NCBI GenBank assembly: GCA_045223915.1
Contig: JBGUZU010000002.1
Coordinates: 51,651 to 115,650, forward strand
Source of the DNA: Ruminimicrobiellum sp045223915
GTDB taxonomy: Bacteria; Elusimicrobiota; Endomicrobiia; Endomicrobiales; Endomicrobiaceae
Length of the DNA stretch: 64,000 nucleotides
Reading direction: 5' to 3'
Shown in pieces: positions 1 through 9,000 of the stretch. Each line of letters opens with the position of its first letter. Position 1 is the stretch's first letter. A model generated the notes under the pieces. That model searched no databases. It saw nothing but the letters and a program-made list of their open reading frames with translations, and was not told the origin of the DNA. Made by a program: the position numbers and the translations under genes.

Positions 1-384
1 TTCATCTACCGTAAGTCTCATTTGTTCCAATTTTTTTTCGTTACTGTCTTGAATATTTTTCAAACTTGTTTGAACAGTTTCTTTTTGTTTATCCAAAGAT
101 TCTTGCGTGTTTTTCGAAAGAGTATCGAACTTGGCATTTATGGAATTTTGAAAATTCATCAATGTATCCTGATTTTCTTTTCTTGAAGCTCTTTCGTTTT
201 CCGTTGATTCTCTTCTGTTTCTCTCAAACTCATCTTTAAAACCTTTCTCGTAAGAATCTAACTTTTTTTCGTAATCGTCAAATTTTTTATTTATAACATC
301 TTGATTTGAATTTTTATTTTTTAATAAGACTAATAAGATTAAAATTAAGTTTAATGAAACTAAAATAATCAATGCTGTTAACAT
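1..384 (-). CDS. rmuC: DNA recombination protein RmuC, N-terminal part (cut by window edge)
   Basis: Only the first 128 codons are in the window; the gene continues past base 1. The ATG at 384 follows AAGGAG at normal spacing. Residues about 3-20 form one membrane helix (TALIILVSLNLILILLVLL), followed by a long charged coiled coil. The visible part ends in KLEQMRLTVDE, which is how RmuC proteins enter their nuclease-like domain. In E. coli RmuC limits DNA inversion at short inverted repeats, which is notable given how many inverted repeats this genome carries, though that link is inference. The family call rests on the N-terminal architecture and the last visible motif only. Confidence 0.8.
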   Translation of the reverse strand, partial: MLTALIILVSLNLILILLVLLKNKNSNQDVINKKFDDYEKKLDSYEKGFKDEFERNRRESTENERASRKENQDTLMNFQNSINAKFDTLSKNTQESLDKQKETVQTSLKNIQDSNEKKLEQMRLTVDE

Positions 385-426
385 ATTTTACTCCTTGTCA
401 GTATGTTTTTATATTATAATAAATTT

Positions 427-774
427 TTATATTTTATATTCAAAAAAATCTTTTTTGAACTTAATCAAGTTTCTTATCATATTCATACTGCCCCTGCTGC
501 CGTTATGTATAACAATACCTATGTCACAATATTTTGCCATTTCGTAGTTTCTTATAACTCCGGCCGAGTTTCCGTATTTATTCCAATCCGGTTTAAATAC
601 CGTTACGGGAATATTATTGTTCTTGGCATAAATTTCGGCTAATGTATCAACACCCTTGGCACCGCCGGAAACTATTTCGTCATCCTGTGTTATTTTATAA
701 CCGGATAACTTTATTGCTTCAAACAAAATATTTATATCGGTTATGGTTCTGCTGCCCGCAATTACTATTTTCAT
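427..774 (-). CDS. SLOG-family (DUF2493/YspA-like) nucleotide-binding protein
   Basis: A 115-residue protein with the SLOG Rossmann-like pattern: MKIVIAGSR at the N-terminus, GGAKGVDTLAE at about residues 37-47, and an RNYEMAKYCD segment after the FKPDW element. These are the nucleotide-contacting elements of DUF2493/YspA proteins, relatives of DprA and LOG. The ligand of this family is not established; links to NAD- or ADP-ribose-type signals and phage defence have been proposed for SLOG proteins generally. It stands alone between rmuC and tRNA-Gly. There is no clear Shine-Dalgarno close to the ATG; GAGG lies about 15 bases upstream. Confidence 0.75.
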   Translation of the reverse strand: MKIVIAGSRTITDINILFEAIKLSGYKITQDDEIVSGGAKGVDTLAEIYAKNNNIPVTVFKPDWNKYGNSAGVIRNYEMAKYCDIGIVIHNGSRGSMNMIRNLIKFKKDFFEYKI

Positions 775-851
775 GATTATATTTTACAACCTCACAGCGA
801 CAACAGTATGTCGCGATTTTTTAGAAATTTATTGAAAAAGGCATAAAAAAA

Positions 852-922
852 AGCGGGCAACGGGAATCGAACCCGCATCACGAGCTTGGGAAGCTCGGGT
901 TTTACCACTAGACTATGCCCGC
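852..922 (-). tRNA. tRNA-Gly (anticodon CCC)
   Basis: The minus strand folds into a full cloverleaf: acceptor GCGGGCA/TGCCCGC, D arm with AGTGGT, anticodon stem CGAGC/GCTCG with loop TTCCCAA (anticodon CCC), a four-base variable loop and a T arm with TTCGATT. The discriminator is T and CCA is not encoded; a run of eight T follows directly, which may help end transcription. Confidence 0.95.
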
Positions 923-969
923 AATAACGACAATTTATAATTTACAATGTACAATTAACGACAAACTGC

Positions 970-997
970 GAGATCCCGTATCAAGTACGGGATGACA
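970..997. repeat. R1 palindromic repeat (TA variant)
   Basis: A copy of the intergenic palindrome family, here with ATCCCGTATCAAGTACGGGAT. The C/T and G/A changes in the two arms are matched, so pairing is kept. It lies 12 bases past the end of the CCA-adding enzyme gene. Confidence 0.85.
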
Positions 998-1008
998 AAT
1001 CTGTTAAC

Positions 1009-2463
1009 TTAAATAATTTTATGTTTTTTCTTCAGTACTGTCAATTGAGATTTAGCATATTTTAATGCTTGTTTTTTATCTTTTATTCTGCCTTCTTCGT
1101 AAGCATTGTTTATATACTTTAACAACTCACCTATAATCTTGCCCGGTTTAAGATGAAACTCTTTCATCAAAACATTACCGTCTACAATTTTATCTTTGGG
1201 TTTTTTGTTAATAAAATCGAAATAACTGAATATCAATTTGGCAACGGATTTTTCCTGTTGTTGTAACACTTTTTTCGGATACACTTTTTTCTTTAATGTC
1301 TTATATGAATGCCAATCCGACATTGCCATTATTAAAAGGTCCGGAGTGTTTTCTTTTATATCTCTGAACAATCTCATCTGTGCTCTGTTTGTTATGACTT
1401 CCGATTTTGCCAAATTCGAAGGCCTCATATGTTCGGATATTATAGCTTTTGCAAAATCTATTTCTTTGTTGCTCATTTTCAATTCTTTCATTATTTGTGC
1501 GGTTTTTTTCGCGCCCAATTCTTCGTGACCCAAAAATCTCATTTTGTTATCCATTCTTTTGGCACATTCCGGTTTTGCACAATCATGAAATATTGCAATA
1601 AACTTTAACAGATTTTTTTTATTTACATTCTCGGAAAACGGTTCGTTCAAATGTTTTTCCAAAATATCTTTTGAGTTAGGAAAATATTTATCCAACTTAA
1701 TAAAGATATTTTCCAATGCTTCATAAGTTTGAAAACAGTGTTGAAAAAGACCTTTCGGGTGATAATAAAAATTCTTTGCGGATTTTTTCATTTTTGTTAT
1801 TACGGGAAACATCTTTTCCAAAAGTCCGCACTCGTCTATCATAGCGATATATTGAGCGGATTTTTCATTGTTTAATATTCTGAACAATTCATTCTTTATT
1901 CTTTCACCTGCAACAGTAGTAATTTTCGAAGACGACTTTTTTATTAATGTTAATGTTTCTTTTGAAATTTTAAATTTATATTCACCGGCAAATCTGAATG
2001 CTCTTAACATTCTTAACGGATCATCGTTAAAAGCATTTTTTGAAACTGCTTTTATTTCTTTCTTTTTTAAATCTTTTAATCCGCCGAAATAATCTGTTAT
2101 ATTTTTCTTAATATCATCAAAATCTTCTATTTTTACGGCTAAAGCATTTATCGTAAAATCTCTTCTCGACAAATCTTCTTTAATATTTTTCCCCTGCACA
2201 ACCGAAACATCTATATATTCCAATTCCGGATTATTAAATACCGCAACTCTGTATGTTTGTAAATCGTCGTGCAATTTAAAACATTTACCGTTTATTTTTT
2301 TTGCCAATTTCTTTGCAAAATTTTCGGATTTTCCCGAAACGGCCAAATCCACATCCAAAGATTTTTTCTTTAACAAAAAATCTCTTAAATATCCGCCGAC
2401 GACATAAACATCGGTTTTAGTTTCTTTGGCAAGTTTTATAACTTCATTTATTTCTTTAAGCAC
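1009..2463 (-). CDS. cca: CCA tRNA nucleotidyltransferase with HD domain
   Basis: A 484-residue class II nucleotidyltransferase of the CCA-adding/poly(A) polymerase family. The head holds GGYLRD (23-28), the metal-binding DVD (37-39), RRDFTINA (100-107) and DPLRMLRAFRFA (148-159). An HD phosphohydrolase region follows, with HPKGLFQH (235-242) and HDCAKPECA from residue 293. It most likely adds or repairs CCA on tRNA 3' ends, which fits tRNA-Gly and tRNA-Leu in this window lacking an encoded CCA. The start is GTG, with GGAG nine bases upstream inside the end of the preceding ABC gene, so the two are probably translated from one message. Poly(A) polymerase is the alternative within the family. 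Confidence 0.9.
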   Translation of the reverse strand: MLKEINEVIKLAKETKTDVYVVGGYLRDFLLKKKSLDVDLAVSGKSENFAKKLAKKINGKCFKLHDDLQTYRVAVFNNPELEYIDVSVVQGKNIKEDLSRRDFTINALAVKIEDFDDIKKNITDYFGGLKDLKKKEIKAVSKNAFNDDPLRMLRAFRFAGEYKFKISKETLTLIKKSSSKITTVAGERIKNELFRILNNEKSAQYIAMIDECGLLEKMFPVITKMKKSAKNFYYHPKGLFQHCFQTYEALENIFIKLDKYFPNSKDILEKHLNEPFSENVNKKNLLKFIAIFHDCAKPECAKRMDNKMRFLGHEELGAKKTAQIMKELKMSNKEIDFAKAIISEHMRPSNLAKSEVITNRAQMRLFRDIKENTPDLLIMAMSDWHSYKTLKKKVYPKKVLQQQEKSVAKLIFSYFDFINKKPKDKIVDGNVLMKEFHLKPGKIIGELLKYINNAYEEGRIKDKKQALKYAKSQLTVLKKKHKII

Positions 2464-2469
2464 TTTAAA

Positions 2470-3228
2470 TTACTCCATTAAATATGTTGCATTAATAAGT
2501 TCGTTTATATAACCGTTAGTTTTATCACTTTTTATTTCTTCAATGTTTCCATATTTTACCATATTTCCGTTTTGCAGTATCAAAATTTTATCCGATATCT
2601 TAAAAGCAGCGGAAATATCGTGCGTAATAAATATAATATTTGTTTTTTGTTCTTTTTTTATTTTATAAAAAATATCCATTATTAAAGATTGATTTATAAC
2701 ATCAAGCGAAGCAAAAGGCTCGTCGGCAATCAAAATTTCAGGGTTTTTCAACAATGCTCTTGCGATTGCGATTCTTTGTCTTTGCCCGCCGGAAAACTGG
2801 TGCGGATATTTGTCGAATATATCATCTTCTTTCATATCAACAAGTGCAAGTTTTTCATTTATAAAATCTTTTTTATTTTTTATTTCTTCATCAACAGCTT
2901 CATATAAAGAATATCCTATAGTAAGTTTAGGATTAAACGAAGCATACGGATTTTGAAATATCATTTGAACCGTATTTGAAAGTTCACGTTTTTTATAATC
3001 TAAAATATTTTTGTCATCTATTTTTACTGTACCGTCATCAAACGGCAACAAAGAACAAATTATTTTTGCAAGAGTTGTTTTTCCGGAACCGCTTTCGCCG
3101 ATAACGGAAAGAACTTTATCTTTTTCCAACTCGAAAGAAATATTGTTCAATGCAACAAAATCTTCCTCTTTTTGAAAAAGAGAAGAATTCTTTTTATAAA
3201 TTTTAGTTACATTTTCCACTTTTAACAT
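2470..3228 (-). CDS. Oligopeptide/dipeptide ABC transporter ATP-binding protein (OppF/DppF-like)
   Basis: A 252-residue ABC ATPase with Walker A GESGSGKTT (44-52), Q-loop FQNPYASFNP (91-100), signature FSGGQRQR (145-152), Walker B ILIADEP (165-171) and the switch His in FITHD. The FQNPYASFNP form of the Q-loop is usual for the OppF/DppF half of peptide or nickel importers. It is the last gene of a four-gene transport operon and would form a heterodimer with the product of 3238-4023 at the inner membrane. No substrate-binding protein lies nearby, so the substrate cannot be read from context. Confidence 0.9.
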   Translation of the reverse strand: MLKVENVTKIYKKNSSLFQKEEDFVALNNISFELEKDKVLSVIGESGSGKTTLAKIICSLLPFDDGTVKIDDKNILDYKKRELSNTVQMIFQNPYASFNPKLTIGYSLYEAVDEEIKNKKDFINEKLALVDMKEDDIFDKYPHQFSGGQRQRIAIARALLKNPEILIADEPFASLDVINQSLIMDIFYKIKKEQKTNIIFITHDISAAFKISDKILILQNGNMVKYGNIEEIKSDKTNGYINELINATYLME

Positions 3229-3237
3229 TTTGTATTT

Positions 3238-4023
3238 TTAACCTTTAAACTCAACACTGTTTAACAGCTTTTTTGTGTATTCGTGTTCGGGGTTTTCAAA
3301 AATTTCTTTTTTATTTTTTTGTTCCGCTATTTCCCCTTTATACATCACGGCAACATAGTCGGAATATTTTTTTGCTATTAATATATTGTGAGTAATCATT
3401 ATCATCGTTAAATTTAATTCTTTTTTAAGTTCGGCAAACAATTCCAAAATTTGTTTTTGAACCGTTAAATCAAGTCCGGAAGTCGGCTCGTCGGCAATAA
3501 GAAGTTTAGGATTGTTTATTATTGCCATAGCAATTAAAACTCTTTGCTTTTGCCCGCCGGAAAGTTGGTGCGGATAAGAATTATATATTCTTTCAAAATC
3601 GTCGAGTTTTACTTTTTCGAAAACTTCTTTTACTCTTTTTATTTTTTCTTCTTTGGTTAAATTTTTGTTGTACACTTCCAGAGCTTCCAGAACCTGTTTT
3701 CCAACCGTTATTACAGGATTTAAGTAAGAGTGCGGATCCTGCAACACTATCGAAATATCTTTTCCTCTTATTTTAGTTATATTTGAAATTAAATCATTAC
3801 CGCAAAAAGATATATTTCCTTTTTCTATTTTACCGTTATCTATGGAAATAAGTCCCATTAAAACAAGGGCAAGTGTGCTTTTACCCGAACCTGATTGTCC
3901 GACTATAGCACAAGTTTTTCCTTCTTCAATATCAAGATTAATATTTTTCAAAACTTGTTGATATTTCGAATTTACATAATAACCTGCATATAGATTTTTA
4001 ACAGATAAAATATTATTTAACAT
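3238..4023 (-). CDS. Oligopeptide/dipeptide ABC transporter ATP-binding protein (OppD/DppD-like)
   Basis: The first ATPase of the pair, 261 residues from the ATG at 4023, which follows AAGGA at good spacing. An in-frame TTG six codons earlier has no such site. It has Walker A VGQSGSGKST, the Q-loop in LQDPHSYLNP, signature LSGGQKQR, Walker B LLIADEPTSGLD and switch ITHN. The VLQDPHSYLNP wording and the C-terminal EIFENPEHEYTKKLL segment are typical of OppD/DppD. The start overlaps the end of the permease gene by 11 bases, indicating translational coupling. Confidence 0.9.
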   Translation of the reverse strand: MLNNILSVKNLYAGYYVNSKYQQVLKNINLDIEEGKTCAIVGQSGSGKSTLALVLMGLISIDNGKIEKGNISFCGNDLISNITKIRGKDISIVLQDPHSYLNPVITVGKQVLEALEVYNKNLTKEEKIKRVKEVFEKVKLDDFERIYNSYPHQLSGGQKQRVLIAMAIINNPKLLIADEPTSGLDLTVQKQILELFAELKKELNLTMIMITHNILIAKKYSDYVAVMYKGEIAEQKNKKEIFENPEHEYTKKLLNSVEFKG

Positions 4024-4849
4024 TTTCTTCCTTGGGATCAAAAATATCTCTTATAGCTTCGCCTACCAAATTAAATGCCAACACCGTTACAAGTATTGCA
4101 ATACCGGGAAAGAGAGAAAGCCACCATGCCATATAAATATAATCTTTACCGGATGTAAGAATTTGTCCCCACGACGGCATCGGAGGTTGAACACCAAGCC
4201 CCAAAAACGAAAGAGCCGATTCCGTAAGTATTGCTCCGCCTATCGCAAGTGACGAATATACCATTAACGGTGAAATAATGTTCGGTAATATATGAACGAA
4301 AAATATTTTTATGTTACTTATTGCCATCATTTTGGAAACCAATATAAATTCTCTTTCTTTTAATGATAATACTTCCGCTCTTACAAGCCTTGCAAGTCCC
4401 GGCCAGGAAGTAACACCTATAACTATCATAACATTGTAAATGTTAGGTTCTATAAAAGCGATTACAAGTATAATAAGAAAAAATGTAGGAAAGCATAAAA
4501 CTATATCGGTAAATCTCATTATTATATAATCTATTTTACCGCCGTAATATCCGGAAACTATTCCCAAAAATGTTCCTATAACAAGAATTATAAATACCGA
4601 AATAAATCCTACGGCGAGTGATATTCTTGCGCCGAAAATCATTCTTGTAAAAACATCCCTGCCTAAATCGTCCGTTCCGAAAAAATGAGTTAATGACGGT
4701 GCCTGTAATCTTTCGAACACGTTTTGTTCCGACGGAGTGTACGGAGAAATAACGGGAGCAAACAAAGCAACGACTATTAACAGAGTTATTATCGTTAATC
4801 CCGTTAAAGCAAACTTATTTTTAAATAATTTTATTAAAACATTTTTCAT
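4013..4849 (-). CDS. Peptide-type ABC transporter permease (OppC/DppC-like)
   Basis: A 278-residue inner-membrane permease. A cytoplasmic N-terminus leads into the first membrane helix (ALTGLTIITLLIVVALFAP), then the OppC-type periplasmic stretch with HFFGTDDLGRDVFTRMIFGAR, and further helices. The EAA-type loop that contacts the ATPases is seen in LVRAEVLSLKEREFILVSKM and the C-terminal part has ALSFLGLGVQPPMPSWGQIL, a DppC/OppC hallmark. It is separated from its partner permease by 122 bases of repeat sequence, yet both are in the same direction and presumably co-transcribed. Confidence 0.9.
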   Translation of the reverse strand: MKNVLIKLFKNKFALTGLTIITLLIVVALFAPVISPYTPSEQNVFERLQAPSLTHFFGTDDLGRDVFTRMIFGARISLAVGFISVFIILVIGTFLGIVSGYYGGKIDYIIMRFTDIVLCFPTFFLIILVIAFIEPNIYNVMIVIGVTSWPGLARLVRAEVLSLKEREFILVSKMMAISNIKIFFVHILPNIISPLMVYSSLAIGGAILTESALSFLGLGVQPPMPSWGQILTSGKDYIYMAWWLSLFPGIAILVTVLAFNLVGEAIRDIFDPKEENVK

Positions 4850-4971
4850 AAAATACAGTTTATAGTTTATAGTTTATGGTTTATAGTTGAAACTTAAAAC
4901 AACTGCGAGATCCCGCATCAAGTGCGGGATGACAACTACAAACTACCAACCACAAACTACAAACAAATTTT
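4850..4971. repeat. Intergenic repeat block inside the transporter operon (R4 + R1)
   Basis: The gap between the two permease genes consists of R4 repeats (TTTATAGTTTATAGTTTATGG type), one R1 palindrome at 4907-4934, and a run of ACAAACTACCAACCAC type. No gene or promoter of its own is visible. Confidence 0.8.
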
Positions 4972-5940
4972 TTATTTGTACTTAATTCTCGGATCGGCAT
5001 AAGTGTATAAAACATCCGCAATAATATTTCCGAGCAATGTAAGTATTGCCGTTAATGTTGCTATCCCCATAACTATCGGATAATCTCTTGCCATTACGGC
5101 TTCGTATCCCAATCTGCCTATACCGGGATAAGAAAATATCGTTTCAAAAATAAAACTTCCGCCGATAAGTCCCGGAATGGAAAGACCTATTATCGTTATC
5201 ATCGGTAAAAGTGTATTTTTTAATGCATGTTTAAATATTACTTGTTTTTCGGTTAGTCCTTTAGCATATGCGGTTTTAATATAATCTTGCTTTAATACTT
5301 CAAGCATTCCCGATCTTGTATATCTTGAAAGAGTTGCCAATGAAACTATAACCGAAACCGCTACCGGCAATATTAAATGTTTGCTAATATCAAAAACTTT
5401 TTCAAAAATATTCATCGTATCAAAATCAAAAGATACAAGTCCCGATATCGGCAGCCACCCTAATTGAACGCCGAACAAAATCATAAACATTAAAGCCAAC
5501 CAAAAAGACGGCACCGAATAAGATATGAACAGCAGAATAGTTATCGATTTATCCGCAAAAGAATCCTTTTTTATGGCACAATATATTCCGAGAGGTATAG
5601 AAAGAAGGCAAATAAAAAATAACGATAAGACATTAAGTAAAATCGTTGCAGGCAATCTTTCGAAAATTTTGTCCCTGGCAGGTCTTGAATCTTTAAAAGA
5701 ATTACCGAAATCAAAAACTACCAATCTTTTAAGCCAATCTACATACTGAACATAAAAAGGTTTGTCTAACCCGTACAATTGCTGTAACCTTTCTTTAGCT
5801 TCGGCAGTAACCTTCATATTCATATCGGTTATAGAATCGGTAGGTTTGCCGGGAGTAATATGCATAATAAAGAAAGTTATTACGGTTATTCCTATAAGTA
5901 TCGGTATTGATGATATTATTCTTTTAATAAAGTAGTACAT
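4972..5940 (-). CDS. Peptide-type ABC transporter permease (OppB/DppB-like)
   Basis: The first gene of the transporter operon, 322 residues. It begins MYYFIKRIISSIPILIGITV, the usual OppB/DppB first helix, followed by the FFIMHITPGKP motif. It then has YVDWLKRLVVFDFGNSF, five more hydrophobic helices, the EAA-type loop TAYAKGLTEKQVIFKHALKN and the C-terminal GGSFIFETIFSYPGIGRLGYEAV. All are standard for this permease half. It pairs with the OppC-like permease to form the inner-membrane channel of an importer for peptides or similar small ligands. TATAAT lies about 20 bases before the ATG, but no good -35 accompanies it. Confidence 0.9.
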   Translation of the reverse strand: MYYFIKRIISSIPILIGITVITFFIMHITPGKPTDSITDMNMKVTAEAKERLQQLYGLDKPFYVQYVDWLKRLVVFDFGNSFKDSRPARDKIFERLPATILLNVLSLFFICLLSIPLGIYCAIKKDSFADKSITILLFISYSVPSFWLALMFMILFGVQLGWLPISGLVSFDFDTMNIFEKVFDISKHLILPVAVSVIVSLATLSRYTRSGMLEVLKQDYIKTAYAKGLTEKQVIFKHALKNTLLPMITIIGLSIPGLIGGSFIFETIFSYPGIGRLGYEAVMARDYPIVMGIATLTAILTLLGNIIADVLYTYADPRIKYK

Positions 5941-5988
5941 ATATGCTTGATATTATAAATAATTATTACCAAAATTTAAAATAAAAAA

Positions 5989-6021
5989 ATAAAGGAGATA
6001 ATTTTCATTATCTCCTTTATT
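5989..6021 (-). terminator. Hairpin terminator after the autotransporter gene
   Basis: An AT-rich perfect hairpin, ATAAAGGAGATAAT / ATTATCTCCTTTAT with a four-base loop, followed on the minus strand by A/T-rich sequence. It lies 26 bases past the stop of the autotransporter gene and separates it from the transporter operon. Confidence 0.75.
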
Positions 6022-6047
6022 TATATTTACTTTTCCGCAATTTCGAA

Positions 6048-9000
6048 TTAGTCTGCAGTGGTAATAGTTATTTCTACTCTTCTGTTTTGAGCTCTTCCTT
6101 CTGCTGTATCGTTTGAAGCTATAGGTTCACTCTTACCTTTACCGATTACGGCAATATTGTTTCTTACACCGTAATCTTTCTTCAATGATGTTGCAACGGA
6201 AGATGCTCTTTTTTCCGATATAACTTGGTTAACTTCATCGCTTCCTACGTTATCGGTATGTCCTTCAACCAAAACTTCCGCATCAGGATAATTTTCCAAT
6301 TCCGTTGCTACTTGTTTCAAACTTGTTTTTCCGTTATTATTCAACTGATCGGTTCCGAATACGAATGTAGGTTTTTCGCCTAATTTAAATGTTTTAATTT
6401 TTTTGTTTTTCATTTTTTCCGCTTCTTGTTCGCTTACAACATTTGCTTCGTATTTCTGTATTCTGTTCTGCAATTCTTTTTCTCTTTCTTTAGCATCATT
6501 TAATTCTTTTTCTTTATTTTTCATTTCTTCTTTTAATGCTTCTTCTTCGGTTATCTTATCGTTCAACATTGCTGTTATTTTTTCTACATCTTCATCGGTA
6601 ACTTTCTTGTTATTTACACATCCGAATTTATACATCAATCCGACATTTGCATAGTAGTTAGTTGCAACATTTGCAAAGTTTCCTAATCCGTTTGCAAATA
6701 CGTTCCAGTTTTCGGATAAATCATAATCTACTCCGATTCCGCCGGTTATTGTTGTTTGCGCATTTTCAGCACTCCATATCTTCATCTTTGTTTCATCTTT
6801 GAAATCCAACAATGATGATTCTATTTCATTTTGTTTGTCGGTCAACAACTGTCTTGCTCCGGCTTTTGCATACCATCCGAATTTCTTTACTTTTCCGTTC
6901 AATTCAAGTCCTGCTCTTGCTTCTGCAGTAAGTGCATTGTAATCTTCTATCTTCAAGTTCAATGATTCTGCATTCTTTTCTTCGTAGCCTTCGTTGTTCA
7001 TGTAACTTCCGATTGCACCTATAAACGGTTTCAAGTATATTTTGTGTTTTGATTGACTGTCTTTCTTATTCAAGCTTATCTTGTATCCGACTTCCAAATC
7101 TAATGCTGCACTGTAACCGTTATGTTCGCTGTTTGCCGTTCTGTCCATAAATGCAATTGTTCTGCCTATTGCATATTGTTCATATCCACCTAACAATAAT
7201 CCTTTCAATAACCATTTATCTGTTTCGTATCCGCCATAGAAACCTAAGTTAATGTCGTTCATTGTAGCTTTATCTTTTACTTGTTTCAATTCGCTTGTTC
7301 CGTAACCTGCCGTAACACCCAATGTCAAATTCTTTGCGGATATCATATCGTATCCTACTAAGAATCCGTTTACTGATGTTTCATGTTTAGGTGAATTTTT
7401 GTCATTGTCTACACTGTAGTTATTGTAATAATATTCTGCCCAAACTTTGCTGTGAGCTTTCTTGCAAGGTAATATATCAGCTGTTCTTTCTTTCACTTTA
7501 TCGTATACATGTTCTGCTTTTGTATTAAAGAATGTTAAGTTAGTTGCATTTGAATGTATTACTCCGCCGATATCATTTAATGCAGCTTTCAAACCTTCTA
7601 TATCGTACGTTTCCTCATAATAATACAATTGTTCCATTGCATCTAACGAATTTGTTATATCTCCGGGATTTCCTGTTGAAATTGCATCTATTGCATTTGC
7701 AACTTCTTGTTCGTTATGGCTTCTGTCAAATTCGGTTGCTTCGGCATATTCACTTTGTTTTCTCTGCAATTCAATCTTCAAAGCATTTCCTTCGGTGTAT
7801 ACTCTGGTTGATATTCTTGTATCATATCCTTCTCTCAATCCTCTTGCATCGTTATCGTTGAATGTTACATTTGCTTCATCGTATTCGAATCCGTCTGCCA
7901 ATGAACTTGCATTTATTAAGTCTATTGTTTCGGCAACATAATATTTACCTTCTATGTTATTCAATGTTATCTTTGCATTGTCTCCGATTGTCGTTGTTCC
8001 GGATACTTGAGTATTATCATTATAATGACCTTCGCTATCCATATCGAATTGCCCGAACTCTACATCGTAGTTTCCATCTTCCGCAAATGTTAAGTTACCG
8101 GTTACTTTAAATGTTGCTGTTGAATTTCCGGGTGCAAATGTTGCTCCGGCTCCGATTATTAAATCTCCTGCTGTTATATCTCCATATCCTTGCAATAATG
8201 CATTTTCTACTTTCATTTCATTTGTAACTTCAAATGTGCTTCCGCTTCCCATTTCAGCATCATTGTTTATTATAAATGTTCCGTTTGTAATATTTGCATT
8301 TATTGCTTTGAAGTTTTCCGTTACGGTCATTGTTGCTGCGCCGGTCTTGTCGAATGTTCCTATGAAGTTTGTTGTATCAAATTCGTTCAATGTAACTTCA
8401 CCTTCTGCATCATAGAACTCAACTGCTGAATCTTCTGCTCCGCTGCCTGATACTTTACCGTTAATATTTTTCGTTGTTCCTATTATTGTTCCGCTGCTTA
8501 TTATTGTATCTCCGGCATATCCGTTTGTCTCCATTTGTAAATCTAATGCCCCTTCTCCCGTCTTTACCAAATCTTTGTTACCGAATATTTTACCGGTTAA
8601 TGTCGTTGTGCTTTCTACTACTTCTATATTTACATCGTTATGATCGGTTCCCATTATCTCATTTGAGAGAGAAACTTCAGCATCACTGTTAATTATTAAC
8701 TTTCCACCGTCCATATATATCGTATTTGTACTTATTCCTCCTGCCTCTTCTATCTCTATCGCTCCTTTACTTATTGTCGTTGTTCCGGTATATGCATTGT
8801 CACCACTCAATGTTACTGTTCCTTCACCTTCTTTTACTATCTTTCCTGCTCCGGTGATTGCTGCTGCTATCTCTGCGGCTTCTTCGTCCTTCAAGTTCAA
8901 TACTGTTTCTTCACCGGTTATTGTTATGCTGTCACTGATAGCCAAATCTGCCGCATCGGTTATTAATGTTGAACCGTCTGCTACGGTTATACTGTCTGCC

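Noticed and set aside
797..814. GCGACA/TGTCGC hairpin followed by TTTTTT near the SLOG gene as a terminator
   Set aside because: No plus-strand gene ends upstream of it, and on the minus strand it lies between tRNA-Gly and the SLOG start without a T-run; its role is unclear.
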